This document shows positions 49,705 through 59,501 of a stretch of DNA of 64,000 nucleotides, one piece after another. The stretch lies in NCBI GenBank assembly GCA_029006135.1, contig JAQXGE010000045.1:62001-126000 (forward strand). Reading direction: 5' to 3'. The notes below the pieces were generated by a model. The model saw only the letters and a list, made by a program, of their open reading frames with translations, was not told the origin of the DNA and made no database searches. Made by a program: the position numbers and the translations under genes. This DNA is from Oscillospiraceae bacterium. GTDB lineage: Bacteria > Bacillota > Clostridia > Oscillospirales > Ruminococcaceae. Position 1 is the first letter of the stretch, and each line of letters opens with the position of its first letter.

Positions 49705-51630
49705 TTACTGATGTTTTTTCTCGAGGCTGTCGAGTTCCTGCATCCACAGCGCGTTGCAGGCGTCACTGGGCATGCGCCAGTCGGCGCGGGGACTTAGGGT
49801 GACGGAACCGACCTTGGGACCGTCCGGCAGACAGCTTCTCTTAAACTGCTGCGCAAAGAAACGACGATAGAAATTCTTCAGCCAAGCAAGAAGAACTTCT
49901 GGTTCGTAACGCCCTTCAAAAGCGCGCAGCGCCAGGTGATAAATCTTTTTGGGGCCAAAGCCGAAGCGCAGAACATAATAAAGATAGAAGTCATGAAGCT
50001 CATAAGGACCAACCAGTTTCTCGGTCTGCTGGCTGAAAGAGCCGTCTTTGGCGGCAGGCAACAGCTCGGGACTTACTGGGGTATCCAGGATATCAAGCAG
50101 GACGCTGCTCAGTGTTTCACTGCCGCAGGTATCGGCCACATAACGGACAATATGGCGCACCAGCGTTTTGGGAACGCCGGCATTGACACCGTACATACTC
50201 ATGTGGTCGCCGTTATAAGTGGCCCAGCCAAGTGCCAGCTCGCTCAAATCGCCTGTGCCAATGACGAACCCGCCATTTTTGTTGGCATAATCCATTAGTT
50301 CCAGCGTGCGAACACGGGCCTGACAGTTTTCGTACGTCACATCATAAGTCTGCGGGTCCTGATCGATATCTGCAAAATGGCTCTGGACGGTGGCGGTGAT
50401 GTTGATTTCCTTAAAGGTGACGTCCAATGCTTCGCACAGGATTTCTGCGTTGGAACGGGTGCGCTTGGTCGTACCGAAGCAGGGCATTGTGATAGCTACG
50501 ATATCATGGGGGCTTCGTCCCAAAACTCGACAGGCACGCACGGCAACCAAAAGGGCAAGACAGGAATCGAGACCGCCGGAAATGCCGACAACTGCACACT
50601 TGGCATGGGTGTGTTCCATACGCTTGGCAAGACCCTCGGCCTGAATGCGAAGAATCAGTTCACACCGTTCGGCACGAGCGGCATTGTCACGCGGAACAAA
50701 AGGCGTTGGGGAAACAGCACGGCTCAAGGAATTTACCACCATATCGAGATCAAAGGAAACCGTGGTGTAACCGTCAGTCTGCGGCTCGAACGTCGTGTTG
50801 CGGGTGCGTTCCTGTACCATGCGCCCCAAATCCAGTTCGGTACTGGCGCGCCCTTGTTCAAAGGGCGAAGACTCTGCCAGAAGCGAGCCGTTTTCCGCGA
50901 TAAGGTTGTGAGCGGCAAAGGTCATATCGGTTGTGCTTTCCCCGTGACCAGCATCGGCATAAAGGTAACAGCAAAGCAGACGCGCACTCTGTCCGCAGAC
51001 AAGGTCCCGCCGGTAGGCAGCTTTTCCAACCGTCTCATCACTGGCGGAAAGATTGGCAATTACCGTTGCTCCCGCCAAAGCGTGGGAGCAGCTGGGCGGG
51101 ATGGGCGCCCAAAGGTCCTCGCAGATTTCAACGCCAAGCACAAACTCCGGCATCTGGCGGCAGGCAAAAAGCAGATTTGTTCCGAACAGTGTTTTTTGAC
51201 CAGCAAACTCAACTGGAAGCGCCGCGGCAGGGCCGGGCACAAAATGACGCTTTTCGTAAAACTCACTGTAATTAGGCAGATGTGTTTTGGGAACAAGGCC
51301 AAGCAGAGCACCGTCACAAACAACCGCTGCGCAATTGTAAAGCTTGCCGTTATGACGCATCGGCAAGCCAACAACAGTGACAAGGTTCAGACCGCGGCTT
51401 GCGTTCAGAATATCGCAGAGCCCCTGTTCGGCCCCGCGGATTAAGGTCTCCTGCAAAAACAAATCGCTGCAGGTGTAACCAGTCAGAGTAAATTCCGGCA
51501 GGCAGAGCAGCTGAATACTCTGCTCTGCCGCCTGCTGCATGGCTTTAATGATTTCCTGTGTGTTATAAGCAACATCGGCTACACGGAGGCTGGGAGATAC
51601 CGCCGCAGCACGAAGGAAGCCATATTTCAT
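49705..51630 (-). CDS. nadE: Glutamine-dependent NAD+ synthetase
   Basis: Last step of NAD synthesis: amidates nicotinic acid adenine dinucleotide using glutamine. 641 residues in two domains. The N-terminal nitrilase-like glutaminase (1-290) shows its triad: Glu in CLPEFTLTGY, Lys in GLVPKTHLPNY, Cys in GVEICEDLW. The C-terminal synthetase (about 320-620) has the PP-loop VVGISGGLDSCLALL. This is the fused long form, so no ammonia-only enzyme is needed. I chose the ATG at 51630, spaced after aaaggatg; longer starts overlap the promoter. It has its own promoter and is monocistronic. Confidence 0.96.
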   Translation of the reverse strand: MKYGFLRAAAVSPSLRVADVAYNTQEIIKAMQQAAEQSIQLLCLPEFTLTGYTCSDLFLQETLIRGAEQGLCDILNASRGLNLVTVVGLPMRHNGKLYNCAAVVCDGALLGLVPKTHLPNYSEFYEKRHFVPGPAAALPVEFAGQKTLFGTNLLFACRQMPEFVLGVEICEDLWAPIPPSCSHALAGATVIANLSASDETVGKAAYRRDLVCGQSARLLCCYLYADAGHGESTTDMTFAAHNLIAENGSLLAESSPFEQGRASTELDLGRMVQERTRNTTFEPQTDGYTTVSFDLDMVVNSLSRAVSPTPFVPRDNAARAERCELILRIQAEGLAKRMEHTHAKCAVVGISGGLDSCLALLVAVRACRVLGRSPHDIVAITMPCFGTTKRTRSNAEILCEALDVTFKEINITATVQSHFADIDQDPQTYDVTYENCQARVRTLELMDYANKNGGFVIGTGDLSELALGWATYNGDHMSMYGVNAGVPKTLVRHIVRYVADTCGSETLSSVLLDILDTPVSPELLPAAKDGSFSQQTEKLVGPYELHDFYLYYVLRFGFGPKKIYHLALRAFEGRYEPEVLLAWLKNFYRRFFAQQFKRSCLPDGPKVGSVTLSPRADWRMPSDACNALWMQELDSLEKKHQ

Positions 51631-51661
51631 TTCAATCATCCTTTTCAATCCATTTGACTGT

Positions 51662-51691
51662 ATCATACCACACAGAGTCCCCTTACTGCAA
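51662..51691 (-). promoter_or_regulatory. Promoter of nadE
   Basis: On the minus strand TTGCAG (51686-51691), 18 bases, TATGAT (51662-51667) with an extended TGG before the -10. Confidence 0.7.
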
Positions 51692-51777
51692 GGCAAAAAC
51701 CACAGTAAAAGATGCGAACATTTTTGCGGCAGACAGCCAGAGGGGAATATCCTGCAAACTTACGTTTGTATTTTCAT

Positions 51778-51810
51778 AAAAACTGCCGTCCCGTATAGGA
51801 CGGCAGTTTT
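51778..51810. terminator. Terminator of the asd-dapA-dapB-capA-ACT operon
   Basis: Arms AAAACTGCCGTCC and GGACGGCAGTTTT with a six-base loop, lying nine bases after the ACT gene stop on the minus strand and followed there by more T (TTTATG). Confidence 0.85.
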
Positions 51811-51818
51811 GCTTCATT

Positions 51819-52274
51819 TTACAGCTCAAAAGCGGCGGTCAGAGCAGTCAGAGCGGCATCCTCGTCCTGCTGACGGATTAGAAGAGAAATGTCCAAATCA
51901 CTGGTCGTAATCAGCACAATCTCAACGCCGGCACCGGCCAAGGCGCTCAGAGCGCGAGCTGCCACACCACAGCTTGTTACCATTTCCTCACCAAACAGAT
52001 TGACTTTGGCATAGCCGCCGGAAATCAGCGGCGGGTTCGTCTTAGCAGCTTCAGGAAGTGCTTTCATCACTGCCGCAAAATTGGAGTAACTTGTGGTGAA
52101 ACTGAAGTCGACAACATCGCCGCGCGGCGCGCTCTGGCAGATCATATCAACCACAATCCCTGCTTTGGCAAAAACGTCCAGATGCTCTGCGAGACTCTGT
52201 GCGCTGTACTGCGCACCGGGAAAAGTTGTGAGCATAATATTCTGCTCACTGGTGATTTTGCTGACACCGTACAT
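51819..52274 (-). CDS. Stand-alone ACT-domain protein (aspartokinase regulatory type)
   Basis: A 151-residue protein made of two ACT-like domains without any catalytic part. Seen: GVSKITSEQNIMLTTFPG at the start, then VFAKAGIVVDMICQSAP in the first repeat, and LSALAGAGVEIVLITTSDLDISLLI in the second; these match the tandem ACT region at the end of lysine-sensitive aspartokinases. By family the fold binds amino acids. The last gene of the lysine-riboswitch operon, 21 bases after capA. It may sense lysine or threonine, for instance as a separate regulatory subunit for an aspartokinase encoded elsewhere; that is inference. Confidence 0.8.
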   Translation of the reverse strand: MYGVSKITSEQNIMLTTFPGAQYSAQSLAEHLDVFAKAGIVVDMICQSAPRGDVVDFSFTTSYSNFAAVMKALPEAAKTNPPLISGGYAKVNLFGEEMVTSCGVAARALSALAGAGVEIVLITTSDLDISLLIRQQDEDAALTALTAAFEL

Positions 52275-52295
52275 GGTAAAACACCCTTTCGTAAT

Positions 52296-53513
52296 TTATT
52301 CTAATGTCAGAAATTCTGCATCAATGGAATCCGTTAAGACTTGTTCGATGTATGCACGGCTCAAAGCAAAGTTCCCGTGAGCCGCGCCCATTTCATCCGT
52401 ATAATCCCGGTAAAGGCCAACCCGGATATTTGCGTAATGTGCTTCGTACTGTGTGATGACAGGGTGGAGTTTGGGTTCAAGCAGAACTGTCTCGCTGCGG
52501 CCGTCAGGCTGCGTGGTTTTCTCGAATGTGATATCAAGAATGGCGCCAATCATATTATCCGGCGACGCCTGCGCATTGATAAAGTTGCCTAAAGAGTAGG
52601 CAACAAAGGCAGTGCGCTCGTCGGAAGCTGTCAGCCATTGGGCGGTTTGCGTCACATGGGGATGAGTGCCGATGATCAGGTCTGCACCCTGGTCTGCCAG
52701 CCATTGGGCTGTCTCACGCTGGGAATCGGTCGGCGTGTGGCTGCCTTCAACGCCCCAGTGACAGCTCACAATCAGAACATCGCAATTGGGACGAACATCC
52801 GAAATCTGCTTGGAAATGATATCACGCTGGTTTAAGTAAACGACTCCGTAGTCTGTGCCTTGCGGCGTGGGGATACCGTTGGTGGATTCGGTGTAAGAAA
52901 GATATCCGAAAGTGATTCCGTTGACAGTTTGGTAAGCATAGTTATCATATGTGTCCAGATTATAGAATCCCATGGAAACAACGTCTTGCGGCATTGCGGC
53001 CCAGTGCTGGCGTGAGGACGCGATTCCATTGGCGCCCTTGTCATAGCTGTGGTTATTGGATAAACTGAAAACGCGAAAACCCACGTCATAGAGCGCGTTG
53101 GTGATATCGCCCGGAGTGGAAAAACAGGGGTACCCGGAAGGTTCAAAGTCATCGTTCACCAATGTCTCCTGATTGAGCCAGTTAATATCAAACTGCGCAT
53201 AAAAATCCCGCATGTTTTCGTAGGCAGGCATGAAATCATATCCGCCGTTCGTACCTCTGGCCCGAGCCTGGTTGTAGATTCCCTCGTGAATCAAATTGTC
53301 ACCAGTGGCGGAAAAACGTACAGTTGTCACCGTTGGTTCGGGCTCAGGGGTAGGGTCTGGCGTTGGGAGCGGGGTTGGCGCGGCAGAAATTTCCGTGGCG
53401 GGAGGCGCAGAAGCCGGAATGATTGCCCGCCCAAAAAGGAACGAACCGCCTATGATAACAGCTGCTCCAATGATTGCAGTAAGCACAGCAATCCGACGGC
53501 CACTCAGATGCAT
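52296..53513 (-). CDS. CapA-family metallophosphatase-like protein
   Basis: A 405-residue membrane-anchored protein with one N-terminal helix (about 8-30), a Pro/Thr-rich linker (ISAAPTPLPTPDPTPEPEPT), and an external CapA/PGA_cap domain. Seen: SATGDNLIHEGI, FRVFSLSNNHSYDKG, LIVSCHWGVEG and IIGTHPHVTQ, the calcineurin-like metal motifs. CapA of Bacillus takes part in poly-gamma-glutamate export, but most relatives in Clostridia have no known role. No capB or capC is nearby. It starts two bases from the dapB stop region (overlap of 10 bases) and belongs to the operon. Confidence 0.88.
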   Translation of the reverse strand: MHLSGRRIAVLTAIIGAAVIIGGSFLFGRAIIPASAPPATEISAAPTPLPTPDPTPEPEPTVTTVRFSATGDNLIHEGIYNQARARGTNGGYDFMPAYENMRDFYAQFDINWLNQETLVNDDFEPSGYPCFSTPGDITNALYDVGFRVFSLSNNHSYDKGANGIASSRQHWAAMPQDVVSMGFYNLDTYDNYAYQTVNGITFGYLSYTESTNGIPTPQGTDYGVVYLNQRDIISKQISDVRPNCDVLIVSCHWGVEGSHTPTDSQRETAQWLADQGADLIIGTHPHVTQTAQWLTASDERTAFVAYSLGNFINAQASPDNMIGAILDITFEKTTQPDGRSETVLLEPKLHPVITQYEAHYANIRVGLYRDYTDEMGAAHGNFALSRAYIEQVLTDSIDAEFLTLE

Positions 53514-54277
53514 TGCATTTTCCCTTTCAAAAGATCAGACATTGTATAATAGCCCGGCGCACGCCCATCCAGGAACAGCGCGGCCTGCACGGCACCATCT
53601 GCGAAAACGCCTCGGCTCTGGGCTACATGGCTGATAGTGACGACCTCTTCTGGCCCGCAGAACAGCACATCGTGATCACCCACGATGCCTCCGCCGCGCA
53701 CTGAGCTGATTCCCAGTTCCTGCGAACCGCGCTTTTGGCGCACGGCATGGCGGTCATAGACATATTCATAACGGCCATCTGCCTCATCGTTGATGGCATC
53801 GGCAATCATAAGAGCGGTACCGCTCGGAGCATCAAGTTTGTTGCGATGATGCTTCTCTACGATTTCGACGTCAAACTCACTTCCCAGCAGTCGGCTGGCT
53901 TCCCTTGCAAGCTCAATCAGAACGTTAATGCCTACCGACATATTGGCGCTGCGGAACACAGGGACTTTTTCGCTGGCTTGTTCAATAACGGCTTCATCAT
54001 CCTTGCTCAGACCGGTGGAACAAAGGACACAGGCCATTCCGTGCGCGGCGCAGTAACGTGCTGCGCCGACCGCACCAGCGGGGGACGTGAAATCAATCAC
54101 TACACCGGAAATTCCCTCCGGAAGTGCGTCCAGGGAGCTATAGACGGGAATTTCCCCGACATTTCCGTCATTCTGGTCTACGCCGGCCACAATGCGGCAA
54201 TCTGTCCGAACGCTGATTTTATCGACAAGAGCGCGGCCCATACGACCGCAGATGCCCTGAATAATGAGGTTGGTCAT
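53504..54277 (-). CDS. dapB: 4-hydroxy-tetrahydrodipicolinate reductase
   Basis: NAD(P)H-dependent reductase of the diaminopimelate/lysine pathway. 257 residues. Seen: the nucleotide-binding IIQGICGRMGRALV at residues 5-18, IDFTSPAG near residue 66, and the active-site HHRNKLDAPSGTAL with the catalytic His and Lys. Start at the ATG at 54277 after gggaaaggaag; earlier in-frame codons are inside the intergenic stretch. Its 3' end overlaps capA by 10 bases. Between dapA and capA in the riboswitch-controlled operon. Confidence 0.96.
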   Translation of the reverse strand: MTNLIIQGICGRMGRALVDKISVRTDCRIVAGVDQNDGNVGEIPVYSSLDALPEGISGVVIDFTSPAGAVGAARYCAAHGMACVLCSTGLSKDDEAVIEQASEKVPVFRSANMSVGINVLIELAREASRLLGSEFDVEIVEKHHRNKLDAPSGTALMIADAINDEADGRYEYVYDRHAVRQKRGSQELGISSVRGGGIVGDHDVLFCGPEEVVTISHVAQSRGVFADGAVQAALFLDGRAPGYYTMSDLLKGKMQCI

Positions 54278-54358
54278 TTTTGCTTCCTTTCCCGCATCAA
54301 AACGCGAAACAGACCCGCGGCGCCGCAAGGAAAAAGCGGTACTGCGGGCCTGCTGTTT

Positions 54359-55252
54359 TTATTCTTTCAAAATGCCGTAAGCAGTCATTGCATTTTCAAG
54401 TTCTTTTTGAACCTTTTCGGACGGGTCAACGAGCGGCAAACGCAGTGGACCGGCATTCCAGCCAAGGCGGTTCATGGCCCACTTGACCGGGATGGGGTTT
54501 ACATCGGCAAACAGGGCATGGCAGAGCGGAAGAGCTTCAAGCTGAAGAGCAAGGCTCTTTGCAGTATCACCCGCAAACCAGGAGGCACAAATATCATGCG
54601 CCTGCTGAGGAGCAACATTCGAAAGAACACTGATAACGCCTTTGCCGCCCAGAGAGAGGATTGGCACGATTTGGTCATCATTTCCGGAGTAAATATTCAG
54701 CTCATCTTTACAAAGTGCTGCAATTTCAGCAATCTGAGAGATGTTGCCGCTGGCTTCCTTGACCGCATTGATGTTAGGCAGTTTGGACAGTTCTGCCAAT
54801 GTGGAAGGCAGAAGATTGACGCCTGTGCGGGAAGGAACATTATAGATAATGCAGGGCAGGGAAGTGGCGTTTGCAATGGCGGTATAATGCGCAAGCAATC
54901 CTGCCTGACTGGTTTTATTGTAATAGGGCGTAACCAGAAGAAGAGCGTCCACACCGGTCTGTTCCGCTTCACGGGTAAGCTGGATAGCAAAGGCTGTATC
55001 ATTCGAGCCGGTTCCGGCAATGACGGGAACGCGGTGTGCAGTATGACTTACAGCAAAGCGGATGCATTCGAGATGCTCATCGTGGTCGAGCGCTGCGGAT
55101 TCACCAGTGGTTCCACAGATAACAATCGCATCAGTGTGGTGGGCAATTTGATAATCAATCAACCGACCCAGTTCTTCAAAATTAACGGTGCCGTCCGCGT
55201 GCATCGGAGTGATAATGGCAACAGCTGCTCCGGTGAAAACGGGTTGTTTCAT
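54359..55252 (-). CDS. dapA: 4-hydroxy-tetrahydrodipicolinate synthase
   Basis: Condenses pyruvate with aspartate semialdehyde, the first step specific to diaminopimelate and lysine. 297 residues. Seen: GTTGESAALDHDEH (about 43-56), VTPYYNKTSQAGL near residue 102, CIIYNVPSRTGVNL with the catalytic Tyr, and the Schiff-base Lys in NAVKEASGN near residue 161. Expected (beta/alpha)8 class I aldolase. A gaaaggagaaac site precedes the ATG. It follows asd by 33 bases. Confidence 0.97.
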   Translation of the reverse strand: MKQPVFTGAAVAIITPMHADGTVNFEELGRLIDYQIAHHTDAIVICGTTGESAALDHDEHLECIRFAVSHTAHRVPVIAGTGSNDTAFAIQLTREAEQTGVDALLLVTPYYNKTSQAGLLAHYTAIANATSLPCIIYNVPSRTGVNLLPSTLAELSKLPNINAVKEASGNISQIAEIAALCKDELNIYSGNDDQIVPILSLGGKGVISVLSNVAPQQAHDICASWFAGDTAKSLALQLEALPLCHALFADVNPIPVKWAMNRLGWNAGPLRLPLVDPSEKVQKELENAMTAYGILKE

Positions 55253-55285
55253 GAAATGTTTCTCCTTTCACAGTATCAGAAAGAA

Positions 55286-56365
55286 TTAATCAAAATAGCC
55301 TTTCACGGCCAGCAGTTCGGCCAGCAGCACGCCGCCGCCTGCTGCACCACGCAGTGTATTATGGGAAAGGCAGACGAACTTGTAGTCGTACTGGGTATCC
55401 TCACGCAGGCGGCCGATGCTGACGGCCATGCCGTTTTCGATCATACGATCGAGCTTAGGCTGAGGGCGGTCATTTTCCTCAAAGTAATGAAGGAATTGCT
55501 TGGGAGCACTGGGAAGTTCAAGCTCCTGTGCAGGGCCGCGGAACTCTTTCCATGCTTTAAGGATTTCCTCTTTGGTGGGTTTTTTCTCAAAGCTTACAAA
55601 TACGGCGCCCATGTGACCATCGGAAACGGGGACGCGCAGGCACTGTGCGGTGATGGAAGGCTTTTCAGCATTTACAATGCGATCGCCCTCAATGTGGCCC
55701 CACAGCTTGAGAGGCTCCTGCTCACTCTTTTCCTCTTCACCGCCAATGTAGGGAATTACATTGTCAAGAATTTCCGGGAATGTATCAAAGTTTTTGCCTG
55801 CACCGGAAATGGCCTGATAAGTGCAGACCAAGCATTTCGTTACGCCGTAATCCTTCATCAGCGGATGCAGCGCAGGGACATAGCTCTGAAGGCTGCAGTT
55901 CGACTTAACTGCAATAAAGCCGCGCTTGGTGCCCAGGCGTTTGCGCTGAGCGGGAATGATATTCACATGGTCCGCGTTGATTTCGGGCACCACCATCGGC
56001 ACATCCGGAGTGAAGCGGTGAGCACTGTTGTTGGATACAACAGGACACTCTGCGCGTGCATAGGCCTCCTCAAGAGCTTTAATCTCATCCTTCTTCATGT
56101 TGACGGCACAGAATACAAAATCAACCTGTGCAGCAACTTCCTCAACGTGGGAGGCATCCAACACGACCATACTGCGGACAGATTCCGGCATCGGAGTCTG
56201 CATCATCCAGCGGCTTCCAACGGCTTCTTCATAGGTCTTACCTGCAGAACGGCTTGATGCTGCCACAGCGGTCAGCTTGAACCAGGGATGATTTTCCAGC
56301 AGGGTGACAAAGCGCTGACCTACCATGCCGGTTGCGCCAACGACGCCGACTTTGTACTGTTTCAT
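55286..56365 (-). CDS. asd: Aspartate-semialdehyde dehydrogenase (archaeal/fungal-like type)
   Basis: Reduces aspartyl phosphate to aspartate semialdehyde, which feeds lysine, diaminopimelate, threonine and methionine. 359 residues. Seen: NADP-binding VGVVGATGMVGQRFV (about 6-20), VAASSRSAGKTYEEAVGSRW, the catalytic Cys in VKSNCSLQSYVP near residue 155 and QAISGAGKNF. The N-terminal sequence and length fit the type common in archaea and fungi rather than the E. coli type, a form also found in some Clostridia. First gene after the lysine riboswitch. Confidence 0.95.
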   Translation of the reverse strand: MKQYKVGVVGATGMVGQRFVTLLENHPWFKLTAVAASSRSAGKTYEEAVGSRWMMQTPMPESVRSMVVLDASHVEEVAAQVDFVFCAVNMKKDEIKALEEAYARAECPVVSNNSAHRFTPDVPMVVPEINADHVNIIPAQRKRLGTKRGFIAVKSNCSLQSYVPALHPLMKDYGVTKCLVCTYQAISGAGKNFDTFPEILDNVIPYIGGEEEKSEQEPLKLWGHIEGDRIVNAEKPSITAQCLRVPVSDGHMGAVFVSFEKKPTKEEILKAWKEFRGPAQELELPSAPKQFLHYFEENDRPQPKLDRMIENGMAVSIGRLREDTQYDYKFVCLSHNTLRGAAGGGVLLAELLAVKGYFD

Positions 56366-56478
56366 TTGAAAAGCCTACCTTTCTCTTTCCCATTCCCATT
56401 CATATGCGTCTGATTTGCAAGGCTTGCGGGGAATTTTGCGCAGCCGCCGCAAATTTTATTTCGGTTTTTCTATACATA

Positions 56479-56505
56479 ATAAAAAAACCGGCTTGAAAAC
56501 CGGCA
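56479..56505 (-). terminator. Riboswitch-controlled terminator before asd
   Basis: On the minus strand GCCGG-TTTTCAA-GCCGG folds to a short stem followed by a run of eight T. It lies about 45 bases after the aptamer and 114 bases before the asd start, the place of a transcription-control platform. Confidence 0.75.
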
Positions 56506-56549
56506 CAAAATGCAATATAATGATATATCGCATGACACAGCGCAACACA

Positions 56550-56712
56550 CCCTTCCCGGTGTGACAGTCCCGCTCCTGTTCGGTAACGGACCCAGGCTGG
56601 ATGCGTGCCGTGCATCGCCTTCGGCGGATGCCCCTTTCGCTGCCCGTAAAGCCTTGGCAGGCCAATCTCGGGTGGCTACTGATGGAATCCGCACCTCTGT
56701 GCCGCGGAAGGT
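56550..56712 (-). promoter_or_regulatory. Lysine riboswitch (L box)
   Basis: Minus-strand leader of asd. Seen: AGAGGTGCGG at about 56689-56698, AGTAGCC next to it, the strongly conserved GAAAGGGGCATCCGCCGAAG near 56620-56640, CCAGCCTGGGTCCG, and GGGACTGTCACACC near the 3' side. The closing helix P1 forms from CCTTCC (56706-56711) and GGAAGG (about 56551-56556). These are the L-box consensus blocks in the right order. With lysine bound it should favour the downstream terminator and shut the asd-dapA-dapB-capA-ACT operon. The rest of the 56366-56785 gap holds the two promoters and the terminator. Confidence 0.92.
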
Positions 56713-56714
56713 AT

Positions 56715-56743
56715 TTGTACCCGTCCGCTTTCATCAATAATAG
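56715..56743 (+). promoter_or_regulatory. Candidate promoter of queA
   Basis: TTGTAC (56715-56720), 17 bases, TAATAG (56738-56743). The -10 occupies the same bases as the -10 of the opposite L-box promoter. Confidence 0.5.
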
Positions 56744-56765
56744 CATTGCGGAACCCGCTTGTCAA
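56737..56765 (-). promoter_or_regulatory. Promoter of the lysine-riboswitch operon
   Basis: On the minus strand TTGACA (56760-56765, consensus), 17 bases, TATTAT (56737-56742). Transcription would begin near 56730, about 20 bases before P1 of the riboswitch. Confidence 0.82.
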
Positions 56766-56785
56766 CGCAAAAAAGGAAGCAAACG

Positions 56786-58998
<2,213 letters not shown>

Positions 58999-59007
58999 TT
59001 TACCCTC

Positions 59008-59036
59008 TTGCGGTTTTTCTATAAACTTTGTATAAT
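59008..59036 (+). promoter_or_regulatory. Promoter of yajC
   Basis: TTGCGG (59008-59013), 17 bases, TATAAT (59031-59036), about 32 bases before the ATG. yajC may also be read through from tgt. Confidence 0.65.
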
Positions 59037-59074
59037 AAAAGAAATAATGTAAAAACAATTAAGGAGTTTTCACC

Positions 59075-59434
59075 ATGATTCAATTCTTGAGCACCGAGAC
59101 CAGCAGCACTGCAAGCCTGCTTATCAGCTTTCTGCCGATGATTCTCATCATCGTCTTTATGTACCTCATCCTTTGGCTGCCCCAGCGCAAGCAGGACAAG
59201 AAAGATGCCGCGATGCGTGCTTCCATTGAAGTAGGCGATACCGTTGTCACCATCGGTGGCGTGGTCGGCCGTGTGGCTGCCATCAACGAGAAGGATGATA
59301 CTTTCATTCTGGAAACCACCAGCGACCGTGTGAAGATTCGTTTCCGCCGCTCTGCCATCTCTTCTGTTGAGAAGCTGGATATGGGCAACGGCAAGGATGA
59401 TTCTAAGAAGAACGCTCCCGCCAAGAAGAACTGA
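59075..59434 (+). CDS. yajC: Preprotein translocase subunit YajC
   Basis: Small membrane component associated with SecDF and the Sec translocon. 119 residues. Seen: one membrane helix (about 10-32, LISFLPMILIIVFMYLILW), then the family motif PQRKQDKKDAAMRASIEVGDTVVTIGGVVGRVA and a basic C-terminal tail (KDDSKKNAPAKKN). A ttaaggag site precedes the ATG. It follows tgt, the order seen widely (tgt-yajC-secD); here secD is replaced by a TIGR04086 gene. Confidence 0.95.
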   Translation: MIQFLSTETSSTASLLISFLPMILIIVFMYLILWLPQRKQDKKDAAMRASIEVGDTVVTIGGVVGRVAAINEKDDTFILETTSDRVKIRFRRSAISSVEKLDMGNGKDDSKKNAPAKKN

Positions 59435-59455
59435 TTCAACTTCAAAAAGCATAAC

Positions 59456-59501
59456 AAAACGCCCCCTTGCATAGGTTTTTACCATGCAAGGGGGCGTTTT
59501 T
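59456..59501. terminator. Terminator after yajC that holds the next gene's ribosome site
   Basis: Arms AAAACGCCCCCTTGCAT (59456-59472) and ATGCAAGGGGGCGTTTT (59484-59500) with an 11-base loop, then T. AAGGGGG in the right arm (59488-59494) is seven bases from the ATG at 59502, so the stem would bury that Shine-Dalgarno sequence. Confidence 0.88.

Noticed and set aside
53735..56257. An 840-codon open frame on the plus strand across dapB, dapA and asd
   Set aside because: It lies entirely opposite three firmly identified genes, has no ribosome site or family motifs, and its Cys/Asn/His-rich composition is what the complement of those genes would give.
56510..56740. A short plus-strand frame in the asd-queA gap
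   Set aside because: The sequence is fully explained by the lysine riboswitch on the other strand.
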